A DNA stretch of 64,000 bases from Sphingomonas sp. UBA978 (GTDB lineage Bacteria > Pseudomonadota > Alphaproteobacteria > Sphingomonadales > Sphingomonadaceae), in assembly GCF_002292295.1 (NCBI RefSeq), contig NZ_DBBS01000021.1, forward strand, positions 212,578-276,577, in the 5' to 3' direction. Positions 1-9,492 of this stretch are shown piece by piece. Every line of letters starts with the position of its first letter. Position 1 is the first letter of the stretch. The notes beneath the pieces were generated by a model. The model saw only the letters and a program-made list of their open reading frames with translations. It searched no databases and was not told where the DNA came from. A program made the translations under genes and the position numbers.

Positions 1-123
1 GGCCTCAAGGATTCGGTCAACTAAACACCCCGGGGCCGGCGAAATCCGGGCTGGACAGGCGAGGCGGCGCCCCGTAAAGGCCCGCTTCCCGACGGCGCGT
101 GTCACGACATGGCCTAGGATCGG

Positions 124-198
124 GGGCGCGTAGCTCAGTGGTAGAGCACACCCTTCACACGGGTGGGGTCACAGGTTCAATCCCTGTCGCGCCCACCA
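124..198 (+). tRNA. tRNA-Val (CAC)
   Basis: A complete cloverleaf can be folded. The 7-bp acceptor stem GGGCGCG pairs with CGCGCCC, the anticodon stem CACCC/GGGTG encloses the loop TTCACAC (anticodon CAC, valine), and the T arm contains GGTTCAATCC. The CCA end is encoded at 196-198. The gene is 75 nt long and stands alone. Confidence 0.96.
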
Positions 199-398
199 TG
201 ACAGCCCGCCAGGTCGCCCGACCGGCGGGCTTTCTGGTCTCTGGCGCCCTTCGTAGGGCGCGGGGGCGCTGCGGCGATCCGCTGCGCCATGTTAACCGTC
301 TGCGTCCCGTTCATGTCCGCTTTGGTCGTTGCGGATCGGGAACAATCTGCTTTGATCGGGATTAAGTCTCTCACAAATCGATCAAAGGGAGAGTGAAC

Positions 399-731
399 AT
401 GGTGGAATATACGACCGACCGTAACGGCGACCGCGTGGTGGTGGAACGCCGTGGCGGCGCGGGCCGCGTGCTCGGGATCGTCGCCATCGTCGCCGTCGTC
501 ATCGTTGCCCTGCTGTTCCTGACCGGCTTCTGGAGCGCGGACGTCAAGAAGGGCGCACTGCCCGACGTCGACATCAGCGCCAAGGGCGGCACGCTCCCCG
601 ATGTCGATCTCGATTCGAAGAAGGTCGTCGTCGGCACCAAGGAAACCACCGTCGAGGTTCCCAAGGTGCAGACCGAAAAGGAGACCGTGTCGGTCCCCGT
701 GGTCGGCGTGAAGGACAATGGCGAGAAGTAA
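399..731 (+). CDS. Small single-pass membrane protein of unknown function
   Basis: This 110-residue protein has a charged N-terminus (about residues 1-25), one strongly hydrophobic segment (about 26-46, rich in Val/Ile/Ala) and a C-terminal half with repeating PDVD and KGG/SKK patterns followed by many Val, Lys and Glu residues. The likely topology is N-in with the hydrophilic tail in the periplasm. The ATG at 399 is chosen because AAGGGAG at 385-391 lies at good spacing. A GTG six bases upstream (393) is also in frame but overlaps less well with that ribosome site. It is followed by a strong terminator and appears monocistronic. I do not recognise a named family; function unknown. Confidence 0.75.
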   Translation: MVEYTTDRNGDRVVVERRGGAGRVLGIVAIVAVVIVALLFLTGFWSADVKKGALPDVDISAKGGTLPDVDLDSKKVVVGTKETTVEVPKVQTEKETVSVPVVGVKDNGEK

Positions 732-760
732 TCGCCGATCGACATTGCTGGCCTGACGAA

Positions 761-792
761 AGGGCGTCCCTCGCAGGAGGGGCGCCCTTTTC
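761..792 (+). terminator. Rho-independent terminator after the small membrane protein gene
   Basis: An 11-bp GC-rich stem with one G-T pair (GGGCGTCCCTC against GAGGGGCGCCC, loop GCAG) is followed by TTTT. It lies 30 bases behind the stop codon at 731. Confidence 0.85.
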
Positions 793-980
793 GCGTCCCG
801 GATCGGGCGGTGTCACAAAATCGTCCCACGGACGTAACGAGATCGTCTCGAAACCCTCACGCAGGAGTCATGTGCCGCCCCTAACGGCGGCGTCAGGGAT
901 CGGCAGAGGGGGAGCCTTGGCCGATCGCGGACGACGCCGTCCGACCATCAGCAACGATTTCGACCCGGGAGCTTTTCGAC

Positions 981-2594
981 ATGGCGAGCAACATGCGTAT
1001 CGGCACATTCCTCATGGCCTCGACGGCCTGCCTCGCGCTGTCGGGCTGCGGCGGTGCCGACAACGTCGCCTCGCCGGGTGCCGGCAGCGTCGTCATCAAC
1101 CAGCCGATCGCCACGCCGACGCCGACCGCGCCGACCCCGACGCCGACCGCGATCACCGCGGCGCAGTTCGCCGCCGTCACCAGCGTCAACGGCATCTCGG
1201 TCACCTCCGATGAGCAGCTCGCGATCGTCAACGCCGGCACCAACAACAACGTCAACGGCACCGGCGCCACGCTCAACGGCCTCTACCCGGTCGGCACCGC
1301 GCCGCTGACCACCGCGACCGACCCGTCGTCGATCAACAGCTTCTTCACCAGCACCAACTTCGTCGGCGCGCTGAACGGCCCGAGCGACACCAGCTTCCAG
1401 GGCTGGACCTGCAATTCAACCTCCGCGGAGTTCGGCGGTTCGGGCGCGCGCTGCACCGCGGTGCCGAACGTCGGCGCCCGGGTCGCCGCCTCGGTCTGCC
1501 CGACCGGCACGACCACCAGCGACGTCGTCGGCGGGTTCCAGGGCTGCCTGATCCCGCAGAACATCACCACCAACCTGACGCTGCCGAAGATCGCCGGCGT
1601 CTATTACCGCCTGCGTGGCCAGACCGAGGTCGGCACCGATCTCGGCACCACCGGCGCGGCCGGCGTCACGCTGACGATCGAGCCGGGCGTGGTCATCGCC
1701 GCCGATTCGTCGGAGCCAACCAACGACCTGCTGCTCGTCAATCGCGGGTCGAAGATCAACGCCGTGGGCAACCGCGACAATCCGATCATCTTCACCTCGC
1801 AGCAGAATCTCGCCGTCAACGGCGTTTCGGACGCGACGCAGGGTCAGTGGGGCGGCATCATCCTGCTCGGCCGCGCGCCCGTCGGCGTCTGCGCCGCCGG
1901 CACCGGCCCGAACAACGCGGGCGGCACCTCGACCACCTGCCAGCAGGCGATCGAGGGCGTCACCGGCCGCTTCTACGGCGGTCCGACCGCGGCGGATTCG
2001 AGCGGCCAGATGTCCTACGTCCAGATCCGCTATTCGGGCATCGCGATCAGCGATGGCAACGAACTGCAGGGCCTGACGCTGGGCGGCACCGGTTCGGGCA
2101 CCGTGCTCGACCATATCCAGAGCCACAATTCGGCGGATGACGGCATCGAGATCTTCGGCGGCAACACCAACATCAAATATATCGCGGTCACCGGCGCCGA
2201 CGACGACGGCTTCGACATCGACAACGGCTATCGCGGTTTCATGCAGTTCATGATCGCGGCGCAGCGCACGCTGGGCGCGACGCCGGACAGCTTCTCGACC
2301 GAGATCGACTCGAACAACGCCGAGGACCTGCTGCCGCGCACCTTCTCGACCTACGCCAACTTCACCTTCATCCAGACCGCGCTGGCCCCCGCCGCGATCC
2401 GCCAGCGTGGCGGTTCGGACATGCGCTTCGTCAACGGTGTCGTGAAGACGGTCAACACGGTCGCCTGCGTCAACATCATCGCCGGCGAACAGACCAGCGG
2501 CGGTCGCTCGACGGTCCGTCCGGCCGACTCGGCGCTGCAGGACTTCGGCCCGCCGTCGTTCAACTCGGTCTACTTCGCCTGCCAGGGCCGCTGA
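981..2594 (+). CDS. Outer-membrane-type lipoprotein with a right-handed beta-helix-like domain
   Basis: The 537-residue precursor starts with a lipoprotein signal peptide: lipobox L20-S-G-C23, so Cys23 would be acylated. A Thr-Pro-rich linker at about 44-57 leads to a long Gly/Asn/Asp/Thr-rich region. Phrases such as WGGIILLG, IEGV, YVQIRYSG, LTLGG and DDGIEIFGG resemble a family of parallel beta-helix proteins often found beside TonB-dependent receptors; this is recognition from memory, not a search. The ATG at 981 has GGGAG at 967-971. The next gene, a TonB-dependent receptor, begins about 100 bases downstream on the same strand. An imperfect GC-rich hairpin without a T run lies between them, so partial attenuation is possible. 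A role in surface capture of a ligand for the receptor is an inference. Confidence 0.72.
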   Translation: MASNMRIGTFLMASTACLALSGCGGADNVASPGAGSVVINQPIATPTPTAPTPTPTAITAAQFAAVTSVNGISVTSDEQLAIVNAGTNNNVNGTGATLNGLYPVGTAPLTTATDPSSINSFFTSTNFVGALNGPSDTSFQGWTCNSTSAEFGGSGARCTAVPNVGARVAASVCPTGTTTSDVVGGFQGCLIPQNITTNLTLPKIAGVYYRLRGQTEVGTDLGTTGAAGVTLTIEPGVVIAADSSEPTNDLLLVNRGSKINAVGNRDNPIIFTSQQNLAVNGVSDATQGQWGGIILLGRAPVGVCAAGTGPNNAGGTSTTCQQAIEGVTGRFYGGPTAADSSGQMSYVQIRYSGIAISDGNELQGLTLGGTGSGTVLDHIQSHNSADDGIEIFGGNTNIKYIAVTGADDDGFDIDNGYRGFMQFMIAAQRTLGATPDSFSTEIDSNNAEDLLPRTFSTYANFTFIQTALAPAAIRQRGGSDMRFVNGVVKTVNTVACVNIIAGEQTSGGRSTVRPADSALQDFGPPSFNSVYFACQGR

Positions 2595-2697
2595 TGATCG
2601 GGGGCACGCCGCCCCCGCTCACAGCATCGGGTCCGGGGTGGCGGCAGCGCCGCCCCGGATACCTTTATAACAGCCTCTTGATCCGGGATTGACGGTC

Positions 2698-5532
2698 ATG
2701 CCGCAGCGGCTCGCTTTCGCCACCCTTCTATTGATGTCCTCCACCCTCGTGGCGCCGGCGGTCCTCGCGCAGGCCGGAGGCACCGCGTCGCCGGCCCCCG
2801 CCGCGCCGCTGCCCGCGCAGACGTCGACGCCCGCCACCTCCGACGCCAATGGCGCGACGAACCCGCAGAGCGCGGAGCCGACCGCGAACGATCAGCAGGA
2901 CGCGCCGGTCGAGATTTCCGCGCCGGGCGCAAGCGGCGACAGCGCCGATATCGTCGTCGTCGGCCGCAACATCCCCAATGTCGTGCGCGCCACGCCGCAG
3001 ATCGTCGCGGTGCTGTCGAGCGCCGACATCGCCCGCACCGGCGAAGGCGACATCGCCGGTGCGCTGACCCGCGTCACCGGCCTGTCGGTGGTCGGCGGCG
3101 GCTTCGTCTACGTCCGCGGCCTCGGCGACCGCTATTCGTCGTCGCTGCTCAACGGCTCGCCCCTGCCGTCGCCCGAGCCGCTGCGCCGCTCGGTCCCGCT
3201 CGACATCTTCCCGACCACGATCGTCGGATCGGCGCTGGTCCAGAAGACCTATTCGGTGAACTATCCGGGCGAATTCGGCGGCGGCGTCATCAACCTGACG
3301 ACCAAGGCGATCCCGGACAAGAACTTCATCTCGGCCGGCGCGACCATCTCGGCGGACGACGCGACGACCAGCGAGCTGGGCTACACCTATTACGGCGGCG
3401 ATGCCGACTGGATCGGCTTCGACGACGGCACGCGCAAGGTGCCCTCGTTCATCAAGAACGCGCCGACCGGCACCGGCATCATCCCAGCGGCGCAGGTCGC
3501 GCAGCTGTCGAACGCCTCGACCACGCTGCTCCAGCGCAACAACCAGTTGCCGGCGAACTGGTCGGGCGAGATCAGCGGCGGCTCGGTCTACGACATCGGC
3601 GGGTCGCGTCTCGGCGTGATCGCCTCGCTCAGCGCCAGCAACACCTTCCGCACCCGCTCGGCGATTCAGCAGGATACGGTGTCGGCGGACGGCACGCTCC
3701 GCAACGATTATCGCACCCTGCTGACCGACAACCGCATCGTCGCCAACGCGCTGATCGGCCTCGGCCTCGAATTCGGCGAGAACACGATCCGCTGGACCAA
3801 CGTCTATATCCACGACACGCTGAAGCAGGGCCGCGGATCGGCGGCGACGCTGTACAACAACGCCAGCGGCCTGCGTTTCCAGCAGAACACCAACTGGTTC
3901 GAGCGTCAGCTGATCGAGAGCCAGCTGGTCGGCGAGTTCAAGCTGACCGACGCGCTCAAACTCGATGGCCGCTTCGCCTATGCCAATTCGAAGCGCAACG
4001 CCCCGTACGAGCGCCAGTTCGACTATCTCTGCTCGGCGACCACGTCGAACGGCCTGCCGATCACCAGCGACGGCGGCCAGCAGGCCGAGGGCTTCCAGTG
4101 CAACGGCGCCTATCAGGTGTCGCAGCGCTTCACCCCCTTCGCCTCGATCGTGTTCAGCGAGCTGAACGAGGACCTGTTCACCGGCCAGGCCGACGCCTCG
4201 TACAAGATCGACGGCGATCGTCCGATCACGCTGTCGGCGGGCTATTTCTACCAGGGGACGGATCGCACGTCGTCGCGGCTCCAGTTCAACTACCAGACCT
4301 CGGCGGGCGGCGGCACCGCGCCGGGCTATCCCTACAACCTGCTGCGCCCGGACTATCTGCTCAGCCCGGACGTGCTCAACAACGCCTGCCCGTTGCAGGG
4401 CACCGGCGCCTGTACGATCCAGCTGCAGTTCAACACGCCGCTCGGCGCCTATGCCTATGATGCGTCGCTCGACGTGCATGCCGGCTATCTGCAGGCGGAA
4501 GCGGAGGCGTTCGATGGCCTGCGCGCGGTGATCGGCCTGCGCTACGAAACCGGCACCGAAAAGGTGACGCCGGTGCAGACCGCGACCACCCGGCTCAAGA
4601 ACAATTACTGGCTGCCGGCGGCGACGCTGACCTGGAACTTCGCCTCCGACATGCAGCTGCGCGCCAGCGCCGCCAAGACGATCTCGCGTCCGCAGTTCCG
4701 CGAGCTAGCACCGCAGCAGTTCCGCGATCCTGATTCGGATCGCCTGTTCTTCGGCAACCCGCTGTTGCAGGACAGCGAGCTGTACAATCTCGAAGCGCGC
4801 TACGAATGGTTCTTCAAGCGCGACCAGCGCTTCACGCTGGCGGGCTTCTACAAGCGGATCGACAATCCGATCGAGCAGGTCGGCTTCTACACCGGCGCCG
4901 ACGACCGGTTGCAGACCGGCTTCACCAACCTGCCCAAGGCGACGCTGTACGGCGGCGAGGTCGAGCTACAGAAATACTTCCGCCTTGCGGACGTGTTCCA
5001 GGGCGATTTCTTCGCCACCCGCCGCGCGCTGTTCGTCGCCAACTACACCTACACCAAGTCGAGCATCACCGCGGACGGTTCGTGCGTCCCCAACGTGCTC
5101 AACCAGACGCTGGGCGGCTGCCGCACCGGCTTCGGCCCGGCCTCGCTCCAGTTCCGCGACGGCGCGCCGCTGACCGGCCAGTCGGACCATCTGGTCAACG
5201 TGCAGATCGGGCTGGAGGACACCGCCTCGCTGTCGCAGATCACGATGCTGTTCAACTATGCCAGCGACCGCGTCACCAACCGCGGCCCGTCGAACCTGTC
5301 GGGCGTCGGCTTCCAGCCGGACGTGATCGAGCATCCCGGCATCCGCCTCGACCTCGTCGCGCGGCAGGGCGTCGAGCTTATGGGCGGCAAGTTCGAGATC
5401 AAGGCCGAGGCGCGCAACCTGACGCGCACCAAGTATCGCGAGAGCCAGACCTTCCCGAGTGGGAACGAGGTGTTCATCAACAAATACAACCTCGGCCGCG
5501 TGTTCAGCCTCGGCGTCAGCGCGACCTTCTAG
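2698..5532 (+). CDS. TonB-dependent outer membrane receptor
   Basis: From the ATG at 2698 the protein has 944 residues. A signal peptide (about 1-24, ending VLAQ) is followed by a low-complexity Ala/Pro/Thr region and a DIVVVG segment near residue 84 that resembles sphingomonad TonB boxes. The plug domain contains VRGLGDRYSSSLLNG and YPGEFGGGVINLTTK, and the long C-terminal part has barrel-type alternating strands ending in a terminal Phe (VSATF), as expected for BamA recognition. An in-frame TTG at 2689 is an alternative start. The VRGLGDRYSS plug type is common in Sphingomonas, Caulobacter and Xanthomonas. The ligand cannot be told from sequence. It probably works with the lipoprotein encoded upstream. 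Confidence 0.9.
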   Translation: MPQRLAFATLLLMSSTLVAPAVLAQAGGTASPAPAAPLPAQTSTPATSDANGATNPQSAEPTANDQQDAPVEISAPGASGDSADIVVVGRNIPNVVRATPQIVAVLSSADIARTGEGDIAGALTRVTGLSVVGGGFVYVRGLGDRYSSSLLNGSPLPSPEPLRRSVPLDIFPTTIVGSALVQKTYSVNYPGEFGGGVINLTTKAIPDKNFISAGATISADDATTSELGYTYYGGDADWIGFDDGTRKVPSFIKNAPTGTGIIPAAQVAQLSNASTTLLQRNNQLPANWSGEISGGSVYDIGGSRLGVIASLSASNTFRTRSAIQQDTVSADGTLRNDYRTLLTDNRIVANALIGLGLEFGENTIRWTNVYIHDTLKQGRGSAATLYNNASGLRFQQNTNWFERQLIESQLVGEFKLTDALKLDGRFAYANSKRNAPYERQFDYLCSATTSNGLPITSDGGQQAEGFQCNGAYQVSQRFTPFASIVFSELNEDLFTGQADASYKIDGDRPITLSAGYFYQGTDRTSSRLQFNYQTSAGGGTAPGYPYNLLRPDYLLSPDVLNNACPLQGTGACTIQLQFNTPLGAYAYDASLDVHAGYLQAEAEAFDGLRAVIGLRYETGTEKVTPVQTATTRLKNNYWLPAATLTWNFASDMQLRASAAKTISRPQFRELAPQQFRDPDSDRLFFGNPLLQDSELYNLEARYEWFFKRDQRFTLAGFYKRIDNPIEQVGFYTGADDRLQTGFTNLPKATLYGGEVELQKYFRLADVFQGDFFATRRALFVANYTYTKSSITADGSCVPNVLNQTLGGCRTGFGPASLQFRDGAPLTGQSDHLVNVQIGLEDTASLSQITMLFNYASDRVTNRGPSNLSGVGFQPDVIEHPGIRLDLVARQGVELMGGKFEIKAEARNLTRTKYRESQTFPSGNEVFINKYNLGRVFSLGVSATF

Positions 5533-5585
5533 GTCGCACATCCTCCCCGATACGGGGAGATGGCATCGCGCAAGCGGTGACGGAG

Positions 5586-5627
5586 GGGGGCTTTCCACGC
5601 GCGTGTCGCGGGTGGAAGCCCCCTTTT
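5586..5627 (+). terminator. Rho-independent terminator after the TonB-dependent receptor
   Basis: A stem of GGGGGCTTTCCAC against GTGGAAGCCCCC (one bulged T) is followed by TTTT at 5624-5627. It lies between the receptor stop (5532) and the end of the convergent oxygenase gene. Confidence 0.8.
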
Positions 5628-5640
5628 CATGCCGGGGAGG

Positions 5641-6297
5641 TCAGCCCCAGGGCAGTTCGCGATACCATTTCGTGATGACGTATTTCACCCCGGCGCGCAC
5701 CTTCATTCCTTGATGAAGCGTCGCCGGATTGAGCGATCCGTCCGGCCGCCGGTTGTTCCACGCGACCAGCTTGCCCGTTTCCGGCTGAACGATCTTGTCG
5801 ACTGCCTTGAAGCGGGTCGCGCCACCTGCCTCGGGGGCGTTGAGATAGACCATGACCGTCCAGGTGCGGTTGCCCGCGACAGAGCAATATCGCGCATAAT
5901 CCGCGCCCTGCGGCTCGAAATAGTCGGTGTGGCCCTTGAACTCCTGCCCGACGGCATAGCGCTGGCCCTGCAACGGCTCGCCGTGCGCAGGGTCGAGGCC
6001 GGTGAACATCGCGAGCCGCCGTTCGACCGCCTGCACCACCGGGTCGCCCGCGAACAGGTCGCCCGTCTCGCTGGTCCGGAACGCCGAATCGCCATTGGCG
6101 TCGGCGATCGTCGAGGGCCGGCGCACCGCGTCGATCCGCTCGATCAGCGCCGCGCACAATTCCGGCCCGATGAAGTTGCGCGCGAGGAACAGGTCGAGCT
6201 TCGGGCTCGGCACCTTTTGCACGCCCGGTTGCGCGAGCAGGCGCGCGGCGATCGGGGCGGGGTCCAGCCCGTTGCCGAGGGGAGGTGAGTCGTTCAT
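5641..6297 (-). CDS. Prolyl 4-hydroxylase-like 2-oxoglutarate/Fe(II) dioxygenase
   Basis: This 218-residue protein carries the iron-binding facial triad of 2OG-Fe(II) oxygenases: H123-x-D125 (GHTDYF) and a distal H195 (TLHQGMKV), with a likely 2-oxoglutarate-binding Lys205 ten residues later. The segment RTWTVMVYLNAPEAGGATRF is typical of the prolyl 4-hydroxylase alpha-subunit-like family. The family couples decarboxylation of 2-oxoglutarate to hydroxylation of a substrate side chain; the substrate here is unknown. The ATG at 6297 is preferred over an in-frame ATG nine bases upstream because AGGA lies about 10 bases before it. The gene converges on the receptor gene and stands alone. Confidence 0.86.
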   Translation of the reverse strand: MNDSPPLGNGLDPAPIAARLLAQPGVQKVPSPKLDLFLARNFIGPELCAALIERIDAVRRPSTIADANGDSAFRTSETGDLFAGDPVVQAVERRLAMFTGLDPAHGEPLQGQRYAVGQEFKGHTDYFEPQGADYARYCSVAGNRTWTVMVYLNAPEAGGATRFKAVDKIVQPETGKLVAWNNRRPDGSLNPATLHQGMKVRAGVKYVITKWYRELPWG

Positions 6298-6427
6298 GCA
6301 CCGCATCCTACCGCCACGCGTTCGGCGAGGGGAAGACGCCAGACTATGGACGCGTGCATCTCACCCCTTTGACGCAAAAGCGTAACATGGCATGCGTAGG
6401 CGCTAGGGTGCGGGACGGGACTGATAC

Positions 6428-7267
6428 ATGCGCTTGAACATCGACGCGCGCACGCGGCGTATCCTGCGCCGCCTGCCCGTCGTGAACGTCTATTCGCTGG
6501 CCGAGCTGCTCCTGATCGCAGGGCTGGCGACGCAATGTGCGCGCCTGTTGTGGACGCTGGTGACGCCGGTGTCGCCGCTCGGCGACTGGCGCCCGGCGGA
6601 GATCAGTGTGCCGGGCCGCCCCTATGACGTGCTGGCGGGCTTCGATCCCTTCTTCCGGCTGGGCGGCGCGCAGCCGGGCCCGGCCACCGTCACCGCGCTC
6701 CAGCTGACCCTGTTCGGCATCCGCGTCGACGAGGCGTCGGGGCGCGGGTCGGCGATCGTCGCGGGCGCGGACAACGTCCAGAAGAGCATCGCGGTCGGCG
6801 AGGAGATCCAGCCCGGCGTCCGGCTGAAGGCGGTCGCCTTCGACCATATCACCATCGATCGCGGCGGCACGACCGAGGACCTGTTCCTCGTCCAGTCCGA
6901 CGCGCCGCAGGGCGGTCCGCCGCCCGGCGTGCCCGCCCCCGCTGGGGCGCTGCCGGTGGTGGGGCAGGCTGCGCCGCCGCCGATCGCCGCCAACCAGATC
7001 CGGGGCGAGATCGGTTTCATCCCGCGCATCGACGGCGGCCGCATCTCCGGCCTCGTCGTCCGCCCGCAGGGCACCGGAAACCTGTTCCGCACCGCCGGCC
7101 TGCGCGAAGGCGACGTCGTCACCGCGATCGGCGGCCGGCCGGTCACCGGCCCGCAGGACCTCGACCGCGTCACCGCCGATTTCGCCGGCGGCGGCAACAT
7201 CCCCATCACCGTAGAGCGCGGCACGCAGACGCTGGCGCTCGCCATCACGATCGCGCAAAATCCATGA
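6428..7267 (+). CDS. gspC: Type II secretion system protein C (inner membrane, PDZ)
   Basis: The 279-residue protein has one N-terminal transmembrane segment (about 22-44), a periplasmic homology region, a Pro/Gly-rich linker near 160-180 and a C-terminal PDZ-like domain containing GLREGDVVTAIGGRPV. GspC links the inner-membrane platform to the secretin and helps select substrates. It is the first gene of the operon, and its stop overlaps the gspD start (ATGA, 7264-7267). Confidence 0.9.
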   Translation: MRLNIDARTRRILRRLPVVNVYSLAELLLIAGLATQCARLLWTLVTPVSPLGDWRPAEISVPGRPYDVLAGFDPFFRLGGAQPGPATVTALQLTLFGIRVDEASGRGSAIVAGADNVQKSIAVGEEIQPGVRLKAVAFDHITIDRGGTTEDLFLVQSDAPQGGPPPGVPAPAGALPVVGQAAPPPIAANQIRGEIGFIPRIDGGRISGLVVRPQGTGNLFRTAGLREGDVVTAIGGRPVTGPQDLDRVTADFAGGGNIPITVERGTQTLALAITIAQNP

Positions 7268-9492
7268 CATTGGCCATGAAGACGCTTGTCCCCGCCCTGA
7301 TGCTGTCCACCGCCGCGCTGACGCTGCCGGTGCAGGCGGTCGCGCAGACCACGCTAAACGTGCGCGATGCCGATATCCGCGCGTTCATCGCCGATGCCGC
7401 GCGGGTGACGGGCCGCACCTTCATCATCGATTCGCGGGTGCAGGGCAAAGTCACCGTCGTCACCGACCGGCCGCTCAGCCGCAGCGAATATTTCGAGGCG
7501 TTCCTGTCGACGATGCGCGCCAACGGCCTCGTTGCGGTGCCGACCGGCAACGGCGCGTTCCGCATCCAGCCGATCGACAATGCCGCCTCGCAGCCGAGCC
7601 GCGTCGGATCGGCGGGCGCCAGCCGCAACAGCTTCGTCACCGAGATCGTCCGCCTGCGCGCGATCGACGCGACTCAGGCGATCGAGACGGTGCGCCCGCT
7701 GGTCAGCGCGCAAGGGTCGGTCAGCGCCAATCGCGGCTCGAACGCGCTCGTCATCGTCGATTTCGCCGACAACATCCGTCGCATCCGCGAGGTGCTGCGC
7801 CGCGTCGACAGCGACAATGCCGCGACCCGCGTCGTCGCGCTGAAGAACGCCTCCGCCAAGGAGATTGCGGCGGCGCTGCAGGGTCTCGCCGCCGGGGTTC
7901 CGGGCGGGCAGGGGATCGGCGCGCCGGGTGGCGTCGGCAGCAGCGTCACCGCGGTCGACAGCAGCAATTCGGTCATCATCCGCGGCGATGCCAACAGCGT
8001 CGCGCGCCTCGTTGCGGTCGCGCAGGACCTCGACCAGAAGGCGAAGAACGGCACGGAGATCCGCGTCGTCTTCCTCGAAAACGCCGATGCGGCACAATTG
8101 CTGCCCGTGCTCCAGCAGCTGGTCGGGCAACAGCCGGATGCCGTACAGGAAACGCAGTTGTCGCGGTCGCAGAGCGGCTTCGGCGGCGCCAGCGGAGCGA
8201 ACACCAACAGCGCCGTCCAGCAGCGCACCGTGACGCAGGCGCCCGTCGCCAGCACCGGCGGCGGCACGAACGGCAGCGGGCAGCCGGCGATCACGACGCA
8301 GGGCGGGCGCACCGCCGCGGTCGTCACCCGCTTCCAGGGCGCGAACGCGATCGTCATCGCCGCGCCCGCGGATATCCAGCGGCAATTGTCCGACGTCGTC
8401 CGCCAGCTCGACACCCGCCGCGAACAGGTGCTGATCGAGGGGATCGTCGCCGAAGTCTCCGACGCGACCGTCAACCAGCTCGGCGCGCAGTTCATCCTCG
8501 CCAACCCGTCGGGCGGGGCGTTCGCCGCCTCGACCTTCTCGAACAGCGCGCCCAACATCCTTCAGATCGCGGGCGCGATCGGTGCGCGCGAACTCGGCCG
8601 CAACACGACGACGACGATCGCCAACGGCGTCACGACGACGGTCACCACCAACAACGCCTCCGACCAGCTGACCCAGTCGGCGATCAGCTCGATCATCGGC
8701 TCGTCGGGCGGGTTCGGCGGCTTCGGCGGCCAGATCGGCGATTTCATCTTCGGCGCGATCATCAACGCGGTGAAGAGCGACACCACCTCCAACCTGCTCC
8801 AGGTCCCGCACCTCGTCACGGTCGACAATCAGGAAGCGCACAGCCTCGTCGGACAGGAAATCCCGATCACCACGGGCCAGGCGCTGTCGAACAATTTCGA
8901 CAACACCTTCCGCACCACCCAGCGCGAAAACGTCGGCATCGAGCTGACCGCGCGGCCGCAGGTCAATTCGTCGGGCACGGTCAAGCTCAACCTGCGCCTC
9001 GAAGTCAGCTCGATCGCCGGTCCGGTGTCGAGCGACAACAGCGACCTGATCCTCAACAAGCGCGAGATCGAGACGACGCTGACCGTCGACGAAGGCCAGA
9101 TCGCGGTGATGGGCGGCCTGCTGAGCGACGAGGAGCGCCGCACGATCGAGAAGATCCCGCTGCTCGGCGACATTCCGCTGCTCGGCAACCTGTTCAAGTC
9201 GAAGGCGAAATCGCGTAACAAGACCAACCTGATGATCTTCATCCGGCCGACGATCCTGCGCAGCGCCGCCGACAGCCGCAAGCTGGCGGAGCAGCGTTAT
9301 GGCTATCTCCGCCTGCAACAGGGGCTGCAGTCGCCGAACGAGGAACCGTCGATCGACCAGCTGGTCCGCGATTACATGGGCGCCGCCCCGCCGATCCCGT
9401 CCGCGCCGATCCCCGGCAACATCGAGGACCCGCGCGTCGCCGTGCCGATCCAGACCAACACGACGAAGGTCATTCGCCCGAGGGACCGGTGA
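7264..9492 (+). CDS. gspD: Type II secretion system secretin
   Basis: This 742-residue secretin forms the outer-membrane channel. A signal peptide (ends near AVAQ, residue 28) precedes an N0 domain (LNVRDADIRAFIADAARVTGRTFIID), several N-domain repeats and the C-terminal secretin domain, which includes VPHLVTVDNQEAHSLVGQEIPITTG around residues 515-538 and the late VGIELTARPQVN and GGLLSDEE segments. A Gly/Asn/Thr-rich loop lies at about 305-345. The start overlaps gspC; an ATG at 7276 is an alternative. The C-terminal tail after the secretin domain may contact a pilotin, but none is recognised here. A repeat block follows before gspE. Confidence 0.95.
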   Translation: MTLAMKTLVPALMLSTAALTLPVQAVAQTTLNVRDADIRAFIADAARVTGRTFIIDSRVQGKVTVVTDRPLSRSEYFEAFLSTMRANGLVAVPTGNGAFRIQPIDNAASQPSRVGSAGASRNSFVTEIVRLRAIDATQAIETVRPLVSAQGSVSANRGSNALVIVDFADNIRRIREVLRRVDSDNAATRVVALKNASAKEIAAALQGLAAGVPGGQGIGAPGGVGSSVTAVDSSNSVIIRGDANSVARLVAVAQDLDQKAKNGTEIRVVFLENADAAQLLPVLQQLVGQQPDAVQETQLSRSQSGFGGASGANTNSAVQQRTVTQAPVASTGGGTNGSGQPAITTQGGRTAAVVTRFQGANAIVIAAPADIQRQLSDVVRQLDTRREQVLIEGIVAEVSDATVNQLGAQFILANPSGGAFAASTFSNSAPNILQIAGAIGARELGRNTTTTIANGVTTTVTTNNASDQLTQSAISSIIGSSGGFGGFGGQIGDFIFGAIINAVKSDTTSNLLQVPHLVTVDNQEAHSLVGQEIPITTGQALSNNFDNTFRTTQRENVGIELTARPQVNSSGTVKLNLRLEVSSIAGPVSSDNSDLILNKREIETTLTVDEGQIAVMGGLLSDEERRTIEKIPLLGDIPLLGNLFKSKAKSRNKTNLMIFIRPTILRSAADSRKLAEQRYGYLRLQQGLQSPNEEPSIDQLVRDYMGAAPPIPSAPIPGNIEDPRVAVPIQTNTTKVIRPRDR

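Noticed and set aside
2728..4479. 583-codon open frame on the minus strand opposite the TonB-dependent receptor
   Set aside because: It is antisense to a clear receptor gene. Its Arg/Ala/Asp-rich composition is a product of high GC third positions, with no recognisable domain.
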